A stretch of DNA of 64,000 nt from Corynebacterium kalinowskii (GCF_009734385.1 NZ_CP046452.1:558001-622000); one strand, 5' to 3'; shown: positions 1-8,646, counted from the stretch's first letter. The notes: generated by a model from the sequence alone, not told the origin. Numbers and translations are program-made.

Positions 1-1
1 T

Positions 2-220
2 GAAGCCGGTCATTTGTTGCTCATCGCCACTGGGGCTGGAAAGCAGGAAGCGGTGACTGCGCTGGTGGAAGGTCCGGTAGCGGCTTGGTGCCCAGCTTCT
101 GTACTGCAGCTGCACCCGCATGCCACCGTTGTGCTGGATGCGGCTGCGGCTGCTGGGCTAAAGAATCGGGAGTACTACCGGTTCGCTTTGGCTAACAAAC
201 CAGCTAGACAAGGCTTCTAG
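2..220 (+). CDS. nagB: Glucosamine-6-phosphate deaminase, C-terminal fragment
   Basis: The gene enters from the left edge, so only about the last 72 residues are present. They contain the family's C-terminal pattern: [10 protein letters not shown], then VEGPV, then [12 protein letters not shown], as in NagB proteins that convert glucosamine-6-phosphate to fructose-6-phosphate and ammonia in the cytoplasm. The reading frame is open from base 2. A strong hairpin terminator follows at 240-299. The upstream part and operon partners cannot be seen. NagB is the best match; another member of the NagB/6-phosphogluconolactonase fold is less likely because of the HPHAT motif. Confidence 0.85.
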   Translation, partial: EAGHLLLIATGAGKQEAVTALVEGPVAAWCPASVLQLHPHATVVLDAAAAAGLKNREYYRFALANKPARQGF

Positions 221-239
221 CGCGCCCGCACAGAAACGT

Positions 240-299
240 GCGACCCGAACTCTCCCGCGGCAGTCACGGGGGGGGGAGGGGTCGGGTCGCTTCATTTTT
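240..299 (+). terminator. Intrinsic terminator after nagB
   Basis: GCGACCCGA (240-248) pairs with TCGGGTCGC (282-290). The inner part is partly paired by TCTCCC against the G-rich tract, and a T-rich run follows to 299. A run of nine G lies at 268-276. The end almost touches the stop of the convergent DUF3817 gene. Confidence 0.75.
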
Positions 300-300
300 G

Positions 301-657
301 CTACAGCTGGAACTGAGCGGTTACTTCCTTGCGACGCTTATGCTCTGCAACGAAGGAAAGGAAAGGAATCGTGCCCGCGAGTGCAGTGGTGATCCACTTC
401 AGCGGTTCCCAGCGTGCATTGATGCCCAGGTTCACGGTGGTGATCAGATAAATCATGTAGAACACACCGTGTGCTTGGGCCACGTAGAAGAACCAGCCCG
501 GGGCATCGCTTGGTGACGGCAAGATGAGGTACTTGTAAATCATCTCGGCAACCAAGATGAGCAGCCAAATGCCAGTCACAAAGGCGGCGGTGGAGAAGAA
601 CTTCAGTGCTTTGCGCACACGAGCTTGGCGTTCTGGGTGGATTTGGGGCTGGGTCAT
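301..657 (-). CDS. DUF3817 family integral membrane protein
   Basis: This 118-residue protein has three or four hydrophobic segments (about residues 19-40, 53-74 and 84-103). The central segment WFFYVAQAHGVFYMIYL is typical of the DUF3817 family, small actinobacterial membrane proteins of unknown function. Its start overlaps the stop of the upstream gene on the same strand by four bases (654-657), so the two are translationally coupled and probably act together in the membrane. No catalytic residues are visible. Confidence 0.8.
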   Translation of the reverse strand: MTQPQIHPERQARVRKALKFFSTAAFVTGIWLLILVAEMIYKYLILPSPSDAPGWFFYVAQAHGVFYMIYLITTVNLGINARWEPLKWITTALAGTIPFLSFVAEHKRRKEVTAQFQL

Positions 658-1037
658 TGCTCTTTCCTTCTTCTGCGTGGCTCGTTGTGTGCGTTGAATT
701 CTTCAACATCCATGGTGGGGCGTTCCGGGAGGAAGTCTTCCGAGATCTCCGTGACCTCGCCTTGCGCCTGGCGTTGCTGCTTTTCCAGTTCGACGGGAGC
801 TACGCCAGTTTCGGCATATTCATTTTCCAGCTGGATGTAGCGTCGGTAGGCGTAGACGATGAATGCTCCAAATGCGGGCCACTGAATAGCGTATCCCAAG
901 TTCTGGAAGGTGCCAGATCCGGCGCGGAAGCGGGTCCACTGCCAGTATGCAAGGCCAAGCGTGGCGGCCACCGCGAGCGTGAGGAAAATCAAATGCGAGA
1001 TCCGCACGCGTTTCTTGGGTCGGTTTTCTTCACTCAC
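654..1037 (-). CDS. Small membrane protein of unknown function
   Basis: This 127-residue protein begins with a basic stretch (RPKKRVR). It has two hydrophobic segments (about residues 14-31 and 48-63) separated by a loop containing YWQWTRFRAGSGTFQNLGY, then a charged, Glu/Arg-rich cytoplasmic tail. Similar short proteins sit before DUF3817 genes in corynebacteria. The YWQW element recalls the start of SURF1-like proteins, but the protein is too short to be SURF1. It forms an overlapping pair with the DUF3817 gene. Function is not known. Confidence 0.7.
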   Translation of the reverse strand: MSEENRPKKRVRISHLIFLTLAVAATLGLAYWQWTRFRAGSGTFQNLGYAIQWPAFGAFIVYAYRRYIQLENEYAETGVAPVELEKQQRQAQGEVTEISEDFLPERPTMDVEEFNAHNEPRRRRKEQ

Positions 1038-1101
1038 AAAGCACTAGTGTACTCATGATTTTTTGTGAGCTGGCCTGGGCGTGTACTATATGAAAAACCA
1101 C

Positions 1102-1184
<83 letters not shown>

Positions 1185-1190
1185 TATTTC

Positions 1191-1227
1191 CCCGTTCAGC
1201 ACACCTGCTGAGCGGGGTTTTCTTTTG
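1191..1227 (+). terminator. Intrinsic terminator of tRNA-Leu
   Basis: CCCCGTTCAGCA (1191-1202) pairs with TGCTGAGCGGGG (1207-1218) around a 4-base loop, with one G-T pair, followed by TTTTCTTTT. Confidence 0.9.
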
Positions 1228-1506
1228 CCTACCAGTGGAAACGCTAAAATTGGGGTCACGACATAGGCGACACAAACGCCACGAAATGACAGAGATACTG
1301 CACGACTGTTGCACGAAATGAGCGAAACAATGGCACGCAGAAGCTTTGGAAGATTCCGCTCATTGCCTTGCGGTAAATGGCAGGCAAACTGCGTTACCTG
1401 TCGGTTTAGTTACAACTAGCAATCAACCGAAATCGAACACATGCCAATTGGCTCCCTGAATGAATCGCGCAGAAGGTCAGCCGATCGCGGCGGGCAGGTG
1501 GCTGGA
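1228..1506. other. Intergenic stretch without recognised features
   Basis: This stretch lies between the tRNA-Leu terminator and the 3' end of the serine hydrolase gene. I see no credible reading frame, RNA fold or repeat. It may hold the 3' untranslated region of the hydrolase mRNA. Confidence 0.4.
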
Positions 1507-2889
1507 TTAGACCGTGGTTGAGAAACGTCGAATCAATCTACTTGCAACGCTCAGAAGCGCTAGGGTGCCAATACTGAGGAGGACGAGCGTGAAAACCGGA
1601 GAATAGTGCCACAGCATTCCCCAGCTTGCCTGGCGTTTCATCAGTAGCGCTACAGTTTGCGGAGCCAAGAAACATCCAGTGGTGATCGCTGTCAATGACA
1701 TAGTCAGCAGCCAAAAACGGAGTCGCGATGCTGACAGTGGTGTACCGGCACTCCGCAGCACGGCCAGCGCGAATACGAAACTGAATAGCACTGCACAGAC
1801 ATCGGGCCAAGCTGGTGGAGCCAGTTGTACGTTAGTGGGGTCGTTGCCCACCAGTAACCCGTGAATATCAGCTGCTACGCGGTCTGCTTGTGGACCAGTG
1901 GCGTCGATAAGCGCCCCGATAGCGATGTTGTCCGGAAAGAGTCCGGCATAAGTACTTACGCCCGGTCCGCTGCCACTGTGAGAGACACGCGGGATGCCGC
2001 CATCGGCGGGCTCTCCGCTCCACCATCCGAGCGCATAACCGACCTTGTATTGGTGCAACGGACTTTGCCGACGGTGTAGTTCTGCTAAAGAATCCGAAGT
2101 CAACACGCCAGGAATGAAGCCATGCTGAAAACGAAGCCAGATGCCAAGGTCGTCGAGAGTAGAAACCATGCCGCCGGCGCCACCATAAAACAGCTCGGGC
2201 TGGGCAAGTGAAATCGGGCGGCCAAACGCATAAGAATAGGTGGGGGCTAGCTCTGGCAAAGTCGCCGGGGTGTTAGCGAATCCGGTATCGGTCATGCCCA
2301 GCGGTTCAAGCACGTTTTGAGCTAGAAACTCAGCCAACGGTTCACCAGAGATCGTTTCAATCAGTTGCTGCAGCACCCAATAGTTTGCATTGCAGTAGTC
2401 CCAAGAACTGCCGGGATCATAGGCTAGCCGCGTGCGAGAGAGCTGCCGTACTGCGTCTTCGGTGCGCACATTTCCCACCTGGTACTGGTTAAATCCCAGC
2501 GTGGCATCCGTGATCCCTGAAGACTGGTTGAGGAGTTGGCGGACAGTGATGAATTCACCTCGTGGGTCATCCAACTGAAATTCGGGGAGGTACTTTGCAG
2601 CCCGTTCATCCAGATCTACTCGACCATCTTCAACCAGCTTCATAACAGCAGTAGCAGTGAAAGCCTTGGTAAGGGAGGCGATAGGGACTCGTGAGTTTGT
2701 ATCGAGCTCGCCACCACTGCCTGTGGCAAGGATGCGGTCCCCCTGAGTCACGACAATCGCAGCACCCGGCACTCCGCTGGCGACCATCTGGTCCACGTAA
2801 CGTTGTATGTTTGTCCCTTCTTGGGCTCCGGCTAATGGAATTGGGAAAAGCACTACGGCGAGAAGAAGTGCAAAAATACGTGCCAGCAT
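1507..2889 (-). CDS. Secreted/membrane serine hydrolase, beta-lactamase class C-like
   Basis: This 460-residue protein has a signal peptide (residues 1-22, cleavage near AGA-QE). Its penicillin-binding/class C beta-lactamase fold shows the catalytic SLTK (72-75), YCN (165-167, replacing the usual YSN) and HSGSG (304-308). The last 110 residues hold three hydrophobic segments, so the enzyme domain is probably extracytoplasmic and anchored at its C-terminus. Such proteins are often D-alanyl peptidases or esterases rather than true beta-lactamases; the substrate cannot be told. The gene is divergent from the sensor kinase gene, with an AGGAGGTACCTC-type ribosome site, and shares a 128-base control region with it. 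It is a plausible target of that two-component system. Confidence 0.85.
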   Translation of the reverse strand: MLARIFALLLAVVLFPIPLAGAQEGTNIQRYVDQMVASGVPGAAIVVTQGDRILATGSGGELDTNSRVPIASLTKAFTATAVMKLVEDGRVDLDERAAKYLPEFQLDDPRGEFITVRQLLNQSSGITDATLGFNQYQVGNVRTEDAVRQLSRTRLAYDPGSSWDYCNANYWVLQQLIETISGEPLAEFLAQNVLEPLGMTDTGFANTPATLPELAPTYSYAFGRPISLAQPELFYGGAGGMVSTLDDLGIWLRFQHGFIPGVLTSDSLAELHRRQSPLHQYKVGYALGWWSGEPADGGIPRVSHSGSGPGVSTYAGLFPDNIAIGALIDATGPQADRVAADIHGLLVGNDPTNVQLAPPAWPDVCAVLFSFVFALAVLRSAGTPLSASRLRFWLLTMSLTAITTGCFLAPQTVALLMKRQASWGMLWHYSPVFTLVLLSIGTLALLSVASRLIRRFSTTV

Positions 2890-2994
2890 GAGGTACCTCC
2901 TAGTAGGTTATGCCTCAAACTAACCGCTCTAGCGAGTAAGAAAACACCACACAAAGTAAAGAAGGCAACTAACTAAAGTCAGTGTTCTCTGGGG

Positions 2995-3008
2995 CTAGAG
3001 AACTCTAG
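2995..3008. promoter_or_regulatory. Palindrome over the -10 box of the kinase gene
   Basis: CTAGAG-AA-CTCTAG is a perfect inverted repeat. Its right arm overlaps TAGAAT (3006-3011), which lies six bases before the ATG at 3018. No ribosome site is visible, so TAGAAT fits the -10 box of a leaderless transcript. A second pair, TTCTCT (2985-2990) and AGAGAA (2997-3002), overlaps it. It looks like an operator, probably for autoregulation. Confidence 0.5.
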
Positions 3009-3017
3009 AATTTTGGT

Positions 3018-3974
3018 ATGCGCACAATACTTCCCTGGCTTGCGATGGCAGCTTGCTGCGGATTGGCCGTCGGTTACGGCTCCCTGTGGTGGCTGGCCTT
3101 AATCGTCGTTTTCGCGGTCGTCTTGCGTGTTAAGCCGGGCCTGTCCGGGGTGCTTTTTGGCTTGATTGTTTCTGCAGGCGTCGGTGCGTTTACGTATGAA
3201 AACTCCCTGGCTGCAGCGATCAATTCTTTGCTTTGGTTTTTGGGGGCAGTGGCGATTGCAACCGGATTCCACACGTGGCTGCACGCTCGCCACTTGGAGC
3301 GCTTAGAACTCGAACGAGGTTGGCAATTGGCTGAGGCCTTGTCAGCCGAACAAAGTACTGCGGTCCGGGAGGCGCTACTGCGAGACCGCATGTCCTTGGC
3401 GGGTGAGATTCATGATCGAATAGGGCACCGGCTCGGGCATGCGATCTTGCGATTAGGCACAATGTGGCAAGAAGCAGCGCCGGGTACGAAGGAGGCTGCT
3501 CAACTGCAAGCACTGCGCACCGACTTGGCAGACCTTTTGGATGAAATCGGTGGGCTGGTGCTGCTTCTCGACGACGGGCAGTCCATTCCACCAACCCAAG
3601 TCAGCATCGGGAATATTCTCGAACACGCTCGGCGCGCAGGAACTGAGATTCAGGCGGAACTTGAGGGCATCGATCAGCTCGATTCCACGGGTCGCACGGT
3701 GTTGGCGCGTGTGGTGGCTGAGGGCGTCGCAAATGCGGCGAAGCACGCGCCGGGCCAGGCTGTTTCGCTCGGCACTTCAGCTGCGGGAACCGATTTGGTT
3801 GTCAACATTAGCAATCGTGTGCTGGATCGAGAACAGGTCGGTACTGGCTCTGGATTGAAGCGAGTTCGCGCGCTCGTGTCTGAGCTGGGTGGCCAGTGTG
3901 ATGCTGCCGAGGAGGGTGGTAGGTTCGTCGTTCAAGCCCGCATTCCGCTCGCTCAGAAGGGGATCAAACAATGA
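3018..3974 (+). CDS. Two-component sensor histidine kinase, NarL-partner type
   Basis: This 318-residue kinase starts with four hydrophobic segments (about 4-87). A dimerisation/phosphoacceptor domain follows with EIHDRIGHRLGH (His132), as in the HisKA_3 family. The ATPase domain shows the N-box AEGVANAAKHAPG (about 238-250) and a G-box GTGSGLKRVRALV near the C-terminus. It has no large extracytoplasmic loop, so it probably senses a membrane or cell-wall state. It overlaps the response regulator gene by four bases (ATGA). The serine hydrolase gene is divergent. The signal is unknown. Confidence 0.9.
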   Translation: MRTILPWLAMAACCGLAVGYGSLWWLALIVVFAVVLRVKPGLSGVLFGLIVSAGVGAFTYENSLAAAINSLLWFLGAVAIATGFHTWLHARHLERLELERGWQLAEALSAEQSTAVREALLRDRMSLAGEIHDRIGHRLGHAILRLGTMWQEAAPGTKEAAQLQALRTDLADLLDEIGGLVLLLDDGQSIPPTQVSIGNILEHARRAGTEIQAELEGIDQLDSTGRTVLARVVAEGVANAAKHAPGQAVSLGTSAAGTDLVVNISNRVLDREQVGTGSGLKRVRALVSELGGQCDAAEEGGRFVVQARIPLAQKGIKQ

Positions 3975-4618
3975 TCCGAGTTGCCATCGCGGATGATGAT
4001 GCCTTGGTGCGCGCCGGGATTGCGCAGCTGCTGGCACATTACGGGGATATTGAGGTCTTGATAGAGGCTGCAGACGGAGCGCAGCTGGTTACAGCAGTTC
4101 GTGCGAGCAGTGTGGATGTGATCTTGCTGGACATCAGGATGCCTCGACTGGATGGGCTCGCGACGCTGGCAGAGCTGCGAAGGATCGGGGTAGTGGCGCC
4201 GGTGGCAATGCTCACGACCTTCCGGCAGGAATCCCTCATTGAAGCTGCGATTGCTCAAGGTGCGCAGGGATTTTTGCTCAAATCCGATTCTCCAGAGGAC
4301 TTAGCACGCCAAGTGCGGGGTTTGGCTGCGGGAGGTGCCGTGTTTTCGCCACGCGTCGCCAACTGGCTGATCGGCAGTGGGGCAGTGCAGAGAATTCAAG
4401 CTAAGAAGCAGGCGCGGGATCGGATGGCAGAGCTTACGGCTAGGCAGCGTGAAGTGCTGGCTGAACTAGCAACTGGAGCGAGCAATCACGAAATCGCGGA
4501 TCGGCTGCACCTAAGCGAAGGAACAGTCAAACAATATCTTGGAACAATCTTCGGACTGCTCGGTGTGGAAAACCGGGTCCAAGCTGCCTTGATCGGTTAT
4601 CAGGCCCAGCTACCCTAG
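3971..4618 (+). CDS. LuxR/NarL-family response regulator
   Basis: The 215 residues comprise a receiver domain with the acidic pair at D8-D10, phosphoacceptor Asp54 (ILLDIRMPRLDG) and conserved Lys in FLLKSDSPED. A LuxR helix-turn-helix follows (LTARQREVLAELATGASNHEIA... VKQYLGTIFGLLGV). It should be phosphorylated by the kinase encoded just upstream, with which it overlaps by four bases. Its 3' end overlaps the convergent TetR gene by nine bases. Likely targets are its own promoter and the divergent hydrolase gene, but this is inference. Confidence 0.93.
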   Translation: MIRVAIADDDALVRAGIAQLLAHYGDIEVLIEAADGAQLVTAVRASSVDVILLDIRMPRLDGLATLAELRRIGVVAPVAMLTTFRQESLIEAAIAQGAQGFLLKSDSPEDLARQVRGLAAGGAVFSPRVANWLIGSGAVQRIQAKKQARDRMAELTARQREVLAELATGASNHEIADRLHLSEGTVKQYLGTIFGLLGVENRVQAALIGYQAQLP

Positions 4619-5185
4619 CGCCCGGCCCAAGGCCTGAAGGCCATTCATGACGTACTCCTCCGCGGATCCGGTGGCGCCGTCGGCTTGCCAACTGCGGATC
4701 GCTGCGATGAAGCCGTTGATGGTTGCTGCTGCGACAAAATTGGCTTCGGGGAGGGTGTATTCGCCGGTTTCGTGGAGGAGCAGTGCTACCTGGTCACTGA
4801 TCTTGAGCAGGTGGAGTGCGGCGGCGGCCTGGATGGCAGGGTGGTTCATCCATAGTTCGAACCGGAAGAGCGTGCTGTCGCGTTCTGTTACGAAGTGCGC
4901 GTGTCCGATTCTTTCGAGGGCGATGCTGGCGGCTTCGGCAACGGTGCGTCCATCGTGGATGCATTGGCTGAAAGTGTTCAGGATGCTGTCGTCGAATTCG
5001 TCGTGGAGGACAAGTCCTTCTTTAGTACCGAAGTAGCGGTAAATGCTGGAGGGGGAGGTTTCGGCAGCAGTGGCGATGTCTTCGATTTTGACGTTGTCAA
5101 AGCCGTGCTCGCGGAACAGTTCGATTGCCACGCTTTGAATGTTGCGCATTGCTGCTGCCTTTTTGCGTTCGCGCAAGCCTGCCAT
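4610..5185 (-). CDS. TetR-family repressor next to ABC exporter
   Basis: This 191-residue protein has an N-terminal TetR helix-turn-helix (about residues 10-58: MRNIQSVAIELFREHGFDNV, then IEDIATAAETSPSSIYRYFGTKEGL). The C-terminal ligand domain is variable. The gene is divergent from the ABC exporter operon, with only 79 bases to the probable exporter start. A perfect TGACA-N5-TGTCA operator lies in that gap. It very probably represses the exporter and itself and is released by an exported compound. The ligand cannot be deduced. Confidence 0.9.
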   Translation of the reverse strand: MAGLRERKKAAAMRNIQSVAIELFREHGFDNVKIEDIATAAETSPSSIYRYFGTKEGLVLHDEFDDSILNTFSQCIHDGRTVAEAASIALERIGHAHFVTERDSTLFRFELWMNHPAIQAAAALHLLKISDQVALLLHETGEYTLPEANFVAAATINGFIAAIRSWQADGATGSAEEYVMNGLQALGRALG

Positions 5186-5228
5186 TGTGCCTCCTTAGCT
5201 GGGGTTCTCCATGAATTAAAGCACAAAT

Positions 5229-5258
5229 ATGACAGTCAGTGTCACATTGGGTTACACT
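5229..5258 (+). promoter_or_regulatory. Exporter promoter with embedded TetR operator
   Basis: ATGACA (5229-5234), an 18-base spacer and TACACT (5253-5258) form a plausible -35/-10 pair, placing the transcript start close to the ATG at 5265. The inverted repeat TGACA-GTCAG-TGTCA (5230-5244) covers the -35 box and half the spacer, so a bound repressor would block RNA polymerase. Confidence 0.65.
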
Positions 5259-5264
5259 GCAGCT

Positions 5265-6128
5265 ATGCGACAGTCACTATCAAATGACACCGACTCCCCG
5301 ATTGTGGCCGAGGGGATAACTAAAAAATTCGGCCGTGTCACTGCACTGGATGGCCTAAACCTGCATGTCAAAACCGGAGAGGTCCACGGATTCCTGGGGC
5401 CCAATGGAGCGGGAAAATCCACCACCATCCGGGCCATCCTGGGTCAGCTCCGGCTCGACCAAGGACACCTGCGGCTATTTGGTGGTGATCCCTGGCTTGA
5501 CGCGGCGGAACTGCATAAACGGGTTGCCTATGTGCCGGGGGATACGGCACTGTGGCCGTCGTTAAGCGGAGGCGAATGCATCGACCTCATCGGTGGCTTG
5601 CAAGGCAGCCTGGATCCACGGCGACGCGCCGAGCTGATCGATCGCTTCGAACTAGATCCGCGACGCAAGGCAGGTAGCTACTCCAAGGGAAATCGGCAGA
5701 AGGTTGCGCTGGTGGCGGCGCTGGCAACGCAGGCTGAGTTGCTGCTTCTGGACGAGCCGACCTCCGGGCTGGATCCAGTCATGGAGCAGCGCTTCATTGA
5801 CACGGTTCGGGAGGCGAAAGCGGAAGGGCGCACCGTGCTGCTCTCCAGCCATATCATGTCCGAGGTGGAACAACTCTGCGACCGAGTCACCATCATCCGT
5901 GCAGGTAAAGACATCGTTTCGGATTCGCTGGATGCGTTGCGGGCGCAGGCGACAGTCCGCATTGAAGCGAGGTGGCCGGGTAAAGGTCTGGTGCGGCGAG
6001 ATGTTGCGCCGACGGATGTCGTCGCTACCGTATCTCGACTCGCCGAGCAGAAGCCGGCGGATCTCACCGTCACGCCCGCCAGCTTGGACGAGTTGTTCTG
6101 GCGCCACTACGAGGAGACCTCCCGATGA
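5265..6128 (+). CDS. ABC transporter ATP-binding protein (drug-export type)
   Basis: This cytoplasmic ATPase of about 287 residues has Walker A GPNGAGKST, signature SYSKGNRQKVALVAAL, Walker B LLLLDEPTSGLD and a switch His in LLSSHIMSEVE. The signature is YSKGN instead of LSGGQ, as in DrrA/antibiotic-export ATPases. An in-frame ATG exists at 5229, but it lies inside the promoter/operator. ATG 5265 fits a leaderless transcript seven bases after TACACT, so I use it. It overlaps the permease gene by four bases. Control is probably by the divergent TetR protein. Confidence 0.9.
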   Translation: MRQSLSNDTDSPIVAEGITKKFGRVTALDGLNLHVKTGEVHGFLGPNGAGKSTTIRAILGQLRLDQGHLRLFGGDPWLDAAELHKRVAYVPGDTALWPSLSGGECIDLIGGLQGSLDPRRRAELIDRFELDPRRKAGSYSKGNRQKVALVAALATQAELLLLDEPTSGLDPVMEQRFIDTVREAKAEGRTVLLSSHIMSEVEQLCDRVTIIRAGKDIVSDSLDALRAQATVRIEARWPGKGLVRRDVAPTDVVATVSRLAEQKPADLTVTPASLDELFWRHYEETSR

Positions 6129-7696
6129 CCGCCGGCTGGTTACGCATGTTGCGTCTGCAATGGCGCACCTCCTGGGGGATGCTCCTCGGGGCACCGATCC
6201 TGCTGGCAGTGCTGGTTACCCTGATTGCCGCTGGCATCTCTGAGCTGTATCCAGATCTAGCTGCGCGAGAGATCTACGCCGCGACGATGGCCGCCTCGCC
6301 AGCTGCGACTGCCTTCAATGGCCGCTCCTATGATGTCGACACCGTGGGAGGCATCGTCGCTGTGGAGCTCGGCTTTATGGGGCAGCTGGCCATCCCGATC
6401 GTCGGCGCCTTTCAAACGCTTCGGCTCACACGTCGTCTCGAATCTTCCGGTGCTCTCGAGCTGATCACCGCCTGCCCGGTAGCACGCCCCGCGGTGCCAT
6501 TGGCAGCTTTCGTGTCTGCGCTCCTGTCCTGGAAGTTGTTTGCGCTGCTCGCATTCTGTGGGTTGGTCACGCAAGATCTTCCGTGGGTCGGTGCTGCGCA
6601 TTTTGTGGTGATTCTCGCATTGTTCGGCTTGGCATTCAGCGGCATGGGCCTGCTCCTCGGCGAACTTGCCGGCAGCTATCGCACCGCCACCGGCCTTGCC
6701 CTCGGCACGGTCTTTGCTGCGTTCATTGCCCGCGCGCTTGTCGACGGCCTAGGCCTGGACCTCACCTGGGTGAACCCGATGAGCTGGGTGGCAGAGGCCA
6801 AACCCTGGGGAGACCCCGAGCTCTGGCCCTACCTTTCTTTCTTGGCGCTGGCTCTAGCCTCCGCGGGTGCCGGAGTCGCAGTATGCACGCGCCGCGATCT
6901 TGGCTCTGGTGTCATTCCGACGCGTCTGGGCCGTGCTGTCGCCCGGCCAGGGCTGGCCACACCGTGGGGATTCCTGTGGCGCGTGACCGTTGGCGCTAGC
7001 GCTGGCTGGCTCATTGGAATAGTCGTGTGGGCCGCTGCGATTGGTGCGATGTCGCAGGAGTTTGTGGATGCAATTGCGTCGAATCCTTCGCTCGCGGCAG
7101 CCTTTGGAATGGTGCCGGAACACATGGCCACTGTTGTTGCGGTGTTGCTGGCTGCTGCGTTGGCTACAGCGGCTGGGCTATCGGTGTTGCTCTCGCACGG
7201 CACTTCGGAGTTGTCTTCTCGGTTGGGATTGCTACATGCCGGACGCTACTCGCGGGGACTCTGGTGGTTGGTGTGGAATGCGTCATCGCTGCTGGTTGCG
7301 GGGGTGGCGCTCTTCGGTGCGGTGACGGTACTTGGGCTAGTACAGCGTCTGGTCCTGGACCGCCCAGCAGCGCTTTCGGATGCGGTAGGGGCGGGCGTTG
7401 ACCTGCTCATTCCCGTTCTTGCGATGGTGGCAATCGGGTCCTTTTGGGTCGGCGTTGCTCCTCGATTGCGTGCCGTGGCGTGGCTCCTGCCTGCATGGAC
7501 TGTTTTGGTGGGCCTCCTGGGTACCGCGCTGCGCATGCCGGAATGGTTGCAAAACACTTCTTTCGTGCATGTTGTGGGTACGGTTCCAGTGGCGGCTGCT
7601 GATGGTGATGCGCAGCTAGCGCTGGGCGTGTTGGGGGCGGCCTTGTTGGTCCTGGCCTGGCTCGCTTTTCGACGCCGGGACCTTGCACGCGGATAG
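6125..7696 (+). CDS. ABC-2 type exporter permease, polyketide-antibiotic exporter family
   Basis: This 523-residue protein has about twelve hydrophobic segments arranged as two similar halves, as in the TnrB3-like 'exporter of polyketide antibiotics' permeases. It overlaps the ATPase gene by ATGA, so the pair forms one transporter. Its job is presumably to expel a hydrophobic toxic compound or drug. No specificity can be read from the sequence. The end lies 42 bases from the convergent RraA-like gene without a clear terminator. Confidence 0.85.
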   Translation: MTAGWLRMLRLQWRTSWGMLLGAPILLAVLVTLIAAGISELYPDLAAREIYAATMAASPAATAFNGRSYDVDTVGGIVAVELGFMGQLAIPIVGAFQTLRLTRRLESSGALELITACPVARPAVPLAAFVSALLSWKLFALLAFCGLVTQDLPWVGAAHFVVILALFGLAFSGMGLLLGELAGSYRTATGLALGTVFAAFIARALVDGLGLDLTWVNPMSWVAEAKPWGDPELWPYLSFLALALASAGAGVAVCTRRDLGSGVIPTRLGRAVARPGLATPWGFLWRVTVGASAGWLIGIVVWAAAIGAMSQEFVDAIASNPSLAAAFGMVPEHMATVVAVLLAAALATAAGLSVLLSHGTSELSSRLGLLHAGRYSRGLWWLVWNASSLLVAGVALFGAVTVLGLVQRLVLDRPAALSDAVGAGVDLLIPVLAMVAIGSFWVGVAPRLRAVAWLLPAWTVLVGLLGTALRMPEWLQNTSFVHVVGTVPVAAADGDAQLALGVLGAALLVLAWLAFRRRDLARG

Positions 7697-7738
7697 AGGT
7701 CTCATCCGTAACGCCGCTGTAGGTTCACCGACAGCTAC

Positions 7739-8362
7739 CTATTCCGGCAGTCCCTCGAAGTCGCCACCAGCTTCGAGTGCTGCGAGCACTTTTGCGCGGT
7801 GGTCCGCGGTCCACGCGGCAAGGCCTGCCTCAGACTCGGCGCGTTCCTTCTCGGCAGCCTTGGCAAAGACCTGCTCGGCGTCAGCAGCAGCAACGACCAC
7901 GATGCCGTCTTCATCGGCGACAACGATGTCGCCGGTGCGGACTTCGACGCCACCAACTGTGACAGTCTCCGCCGGAACAAGGGCTTTTTTGGAACCTGGC
8001 TTCGGGTATAGCCCGCGCGCGAACACGGGGAGTCCCATGTCACGGATTTCATCGACATCGCGGATATTGCCGTCGATGACGAAGCCCGCGATGCCGCGCT
8101 GCTGGGCTACGGCGCAGACATTGCCTCCGGCTACGGCAGGATCGGTTCCTCCGGAGTGGCAGACGATGATGTCGCCAGGTTGGGCTCGGTAAATCGCTGC
8201 GTGCATCATCAGGTTGTCGCCTGGCCCGCATTGGGCAATGAAAGCTCGACCGGTGATGCGGGGAGTGCCGTCGATAAGTGGGCGAATCCCGTTGTCCATG
8301 ATTGTGGAGTTGTCGACGATGTTGGCCAGCCCTGTGGTGCCGACGTTGGGGAGTGTGCTCAT
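7739..8362 (-). CDS. RraA-like protein / 4-hydroxy-4-methyl-2-oxoglutarate aldolase family
   Basis: This 207-residue protein has the RraA/HMG-aldolase fold with GPGDNLMMHAAI near the centre and GNVCAVAQQRGIAGFVIDGNIRDVDEI. The RD of that motif and the preceding Gly-rich loop form the metal/oxaloacid site in known aldolases. ADEDGIVVV near the C-terminus is also conserved. It may be a class II pyruvate aldolase or oxaloacetate decarboxylase; the same fold in E. coli inhibits RNase E. The ribosome site AAAGGATC precedes the ATG on the minus strand. No degradation pathway is encoded nearby, so the substrate is open. Confidence 0.85.
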   Translation of the reverse strand: MSTLPNVGTTGLANIVDNSTIMDNGIRPLIDGTPRITGRAFIAQCGPGDNLMMHAAIYRAQPGDIIVCHSGGTDPAVAGGNVCAVAQQRGIAGFVIDGNIRDVDEIRDMGLPVFARGLYPKPGSKKALVPAETVTVGGVEVRTGDIVVADEDGIVVVAAADAEQVFAKAAEKERAESEAGLAAWTADHRAKVLAALEAGGDFEGLPE

Positions 8363-8457
8363 GATGATCCTTTGCGGAGATGGGGGTCATAATATTAAGG
8401 AATAGTGACGCAGGTCCTAATCTAGCGAACAGAACGTGACTGGGTAGGGTGAGTAGC

Positions 8458-8646
8458 ATGAGTATTTCGCGACATATCGACGATTACATCGCGGACCGGG
8501 GCATCAAGGAAAACGATGAAGTCGTGCCCGAAAGCGAGTGTCAGGTCTTTGATGGCCAGGTGCTGAGCGAGGAAGATCGCCTGGAAAATGCTCGCGCCGT
8601 CGTGGCTCAACTGCTTGAATCGGATTCACCCCCAAGATTGGGGTAG
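8458..8646 (+). CDS. Small acidic protein of unknown function
   Basis: The 62-residue reading frame begins at ATG 8458; a GTG three codons upstream is the alternative. The product is acidic and helical (ISRHIDDYIADRG, then EEDRLENARAVVAQLL), without membrane segment or cysteine. It is divergent from the RraA-like gene and followed by a hairpin at 8680-8706. The sequence has coding character, but I do not recognise a family. Confidence 0.5.
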   Translation: MSISRHIDDYIADRGIKENDEVVPESECQVFDGQVLSEEDRLENARAVVAQLLESDSPPRLG

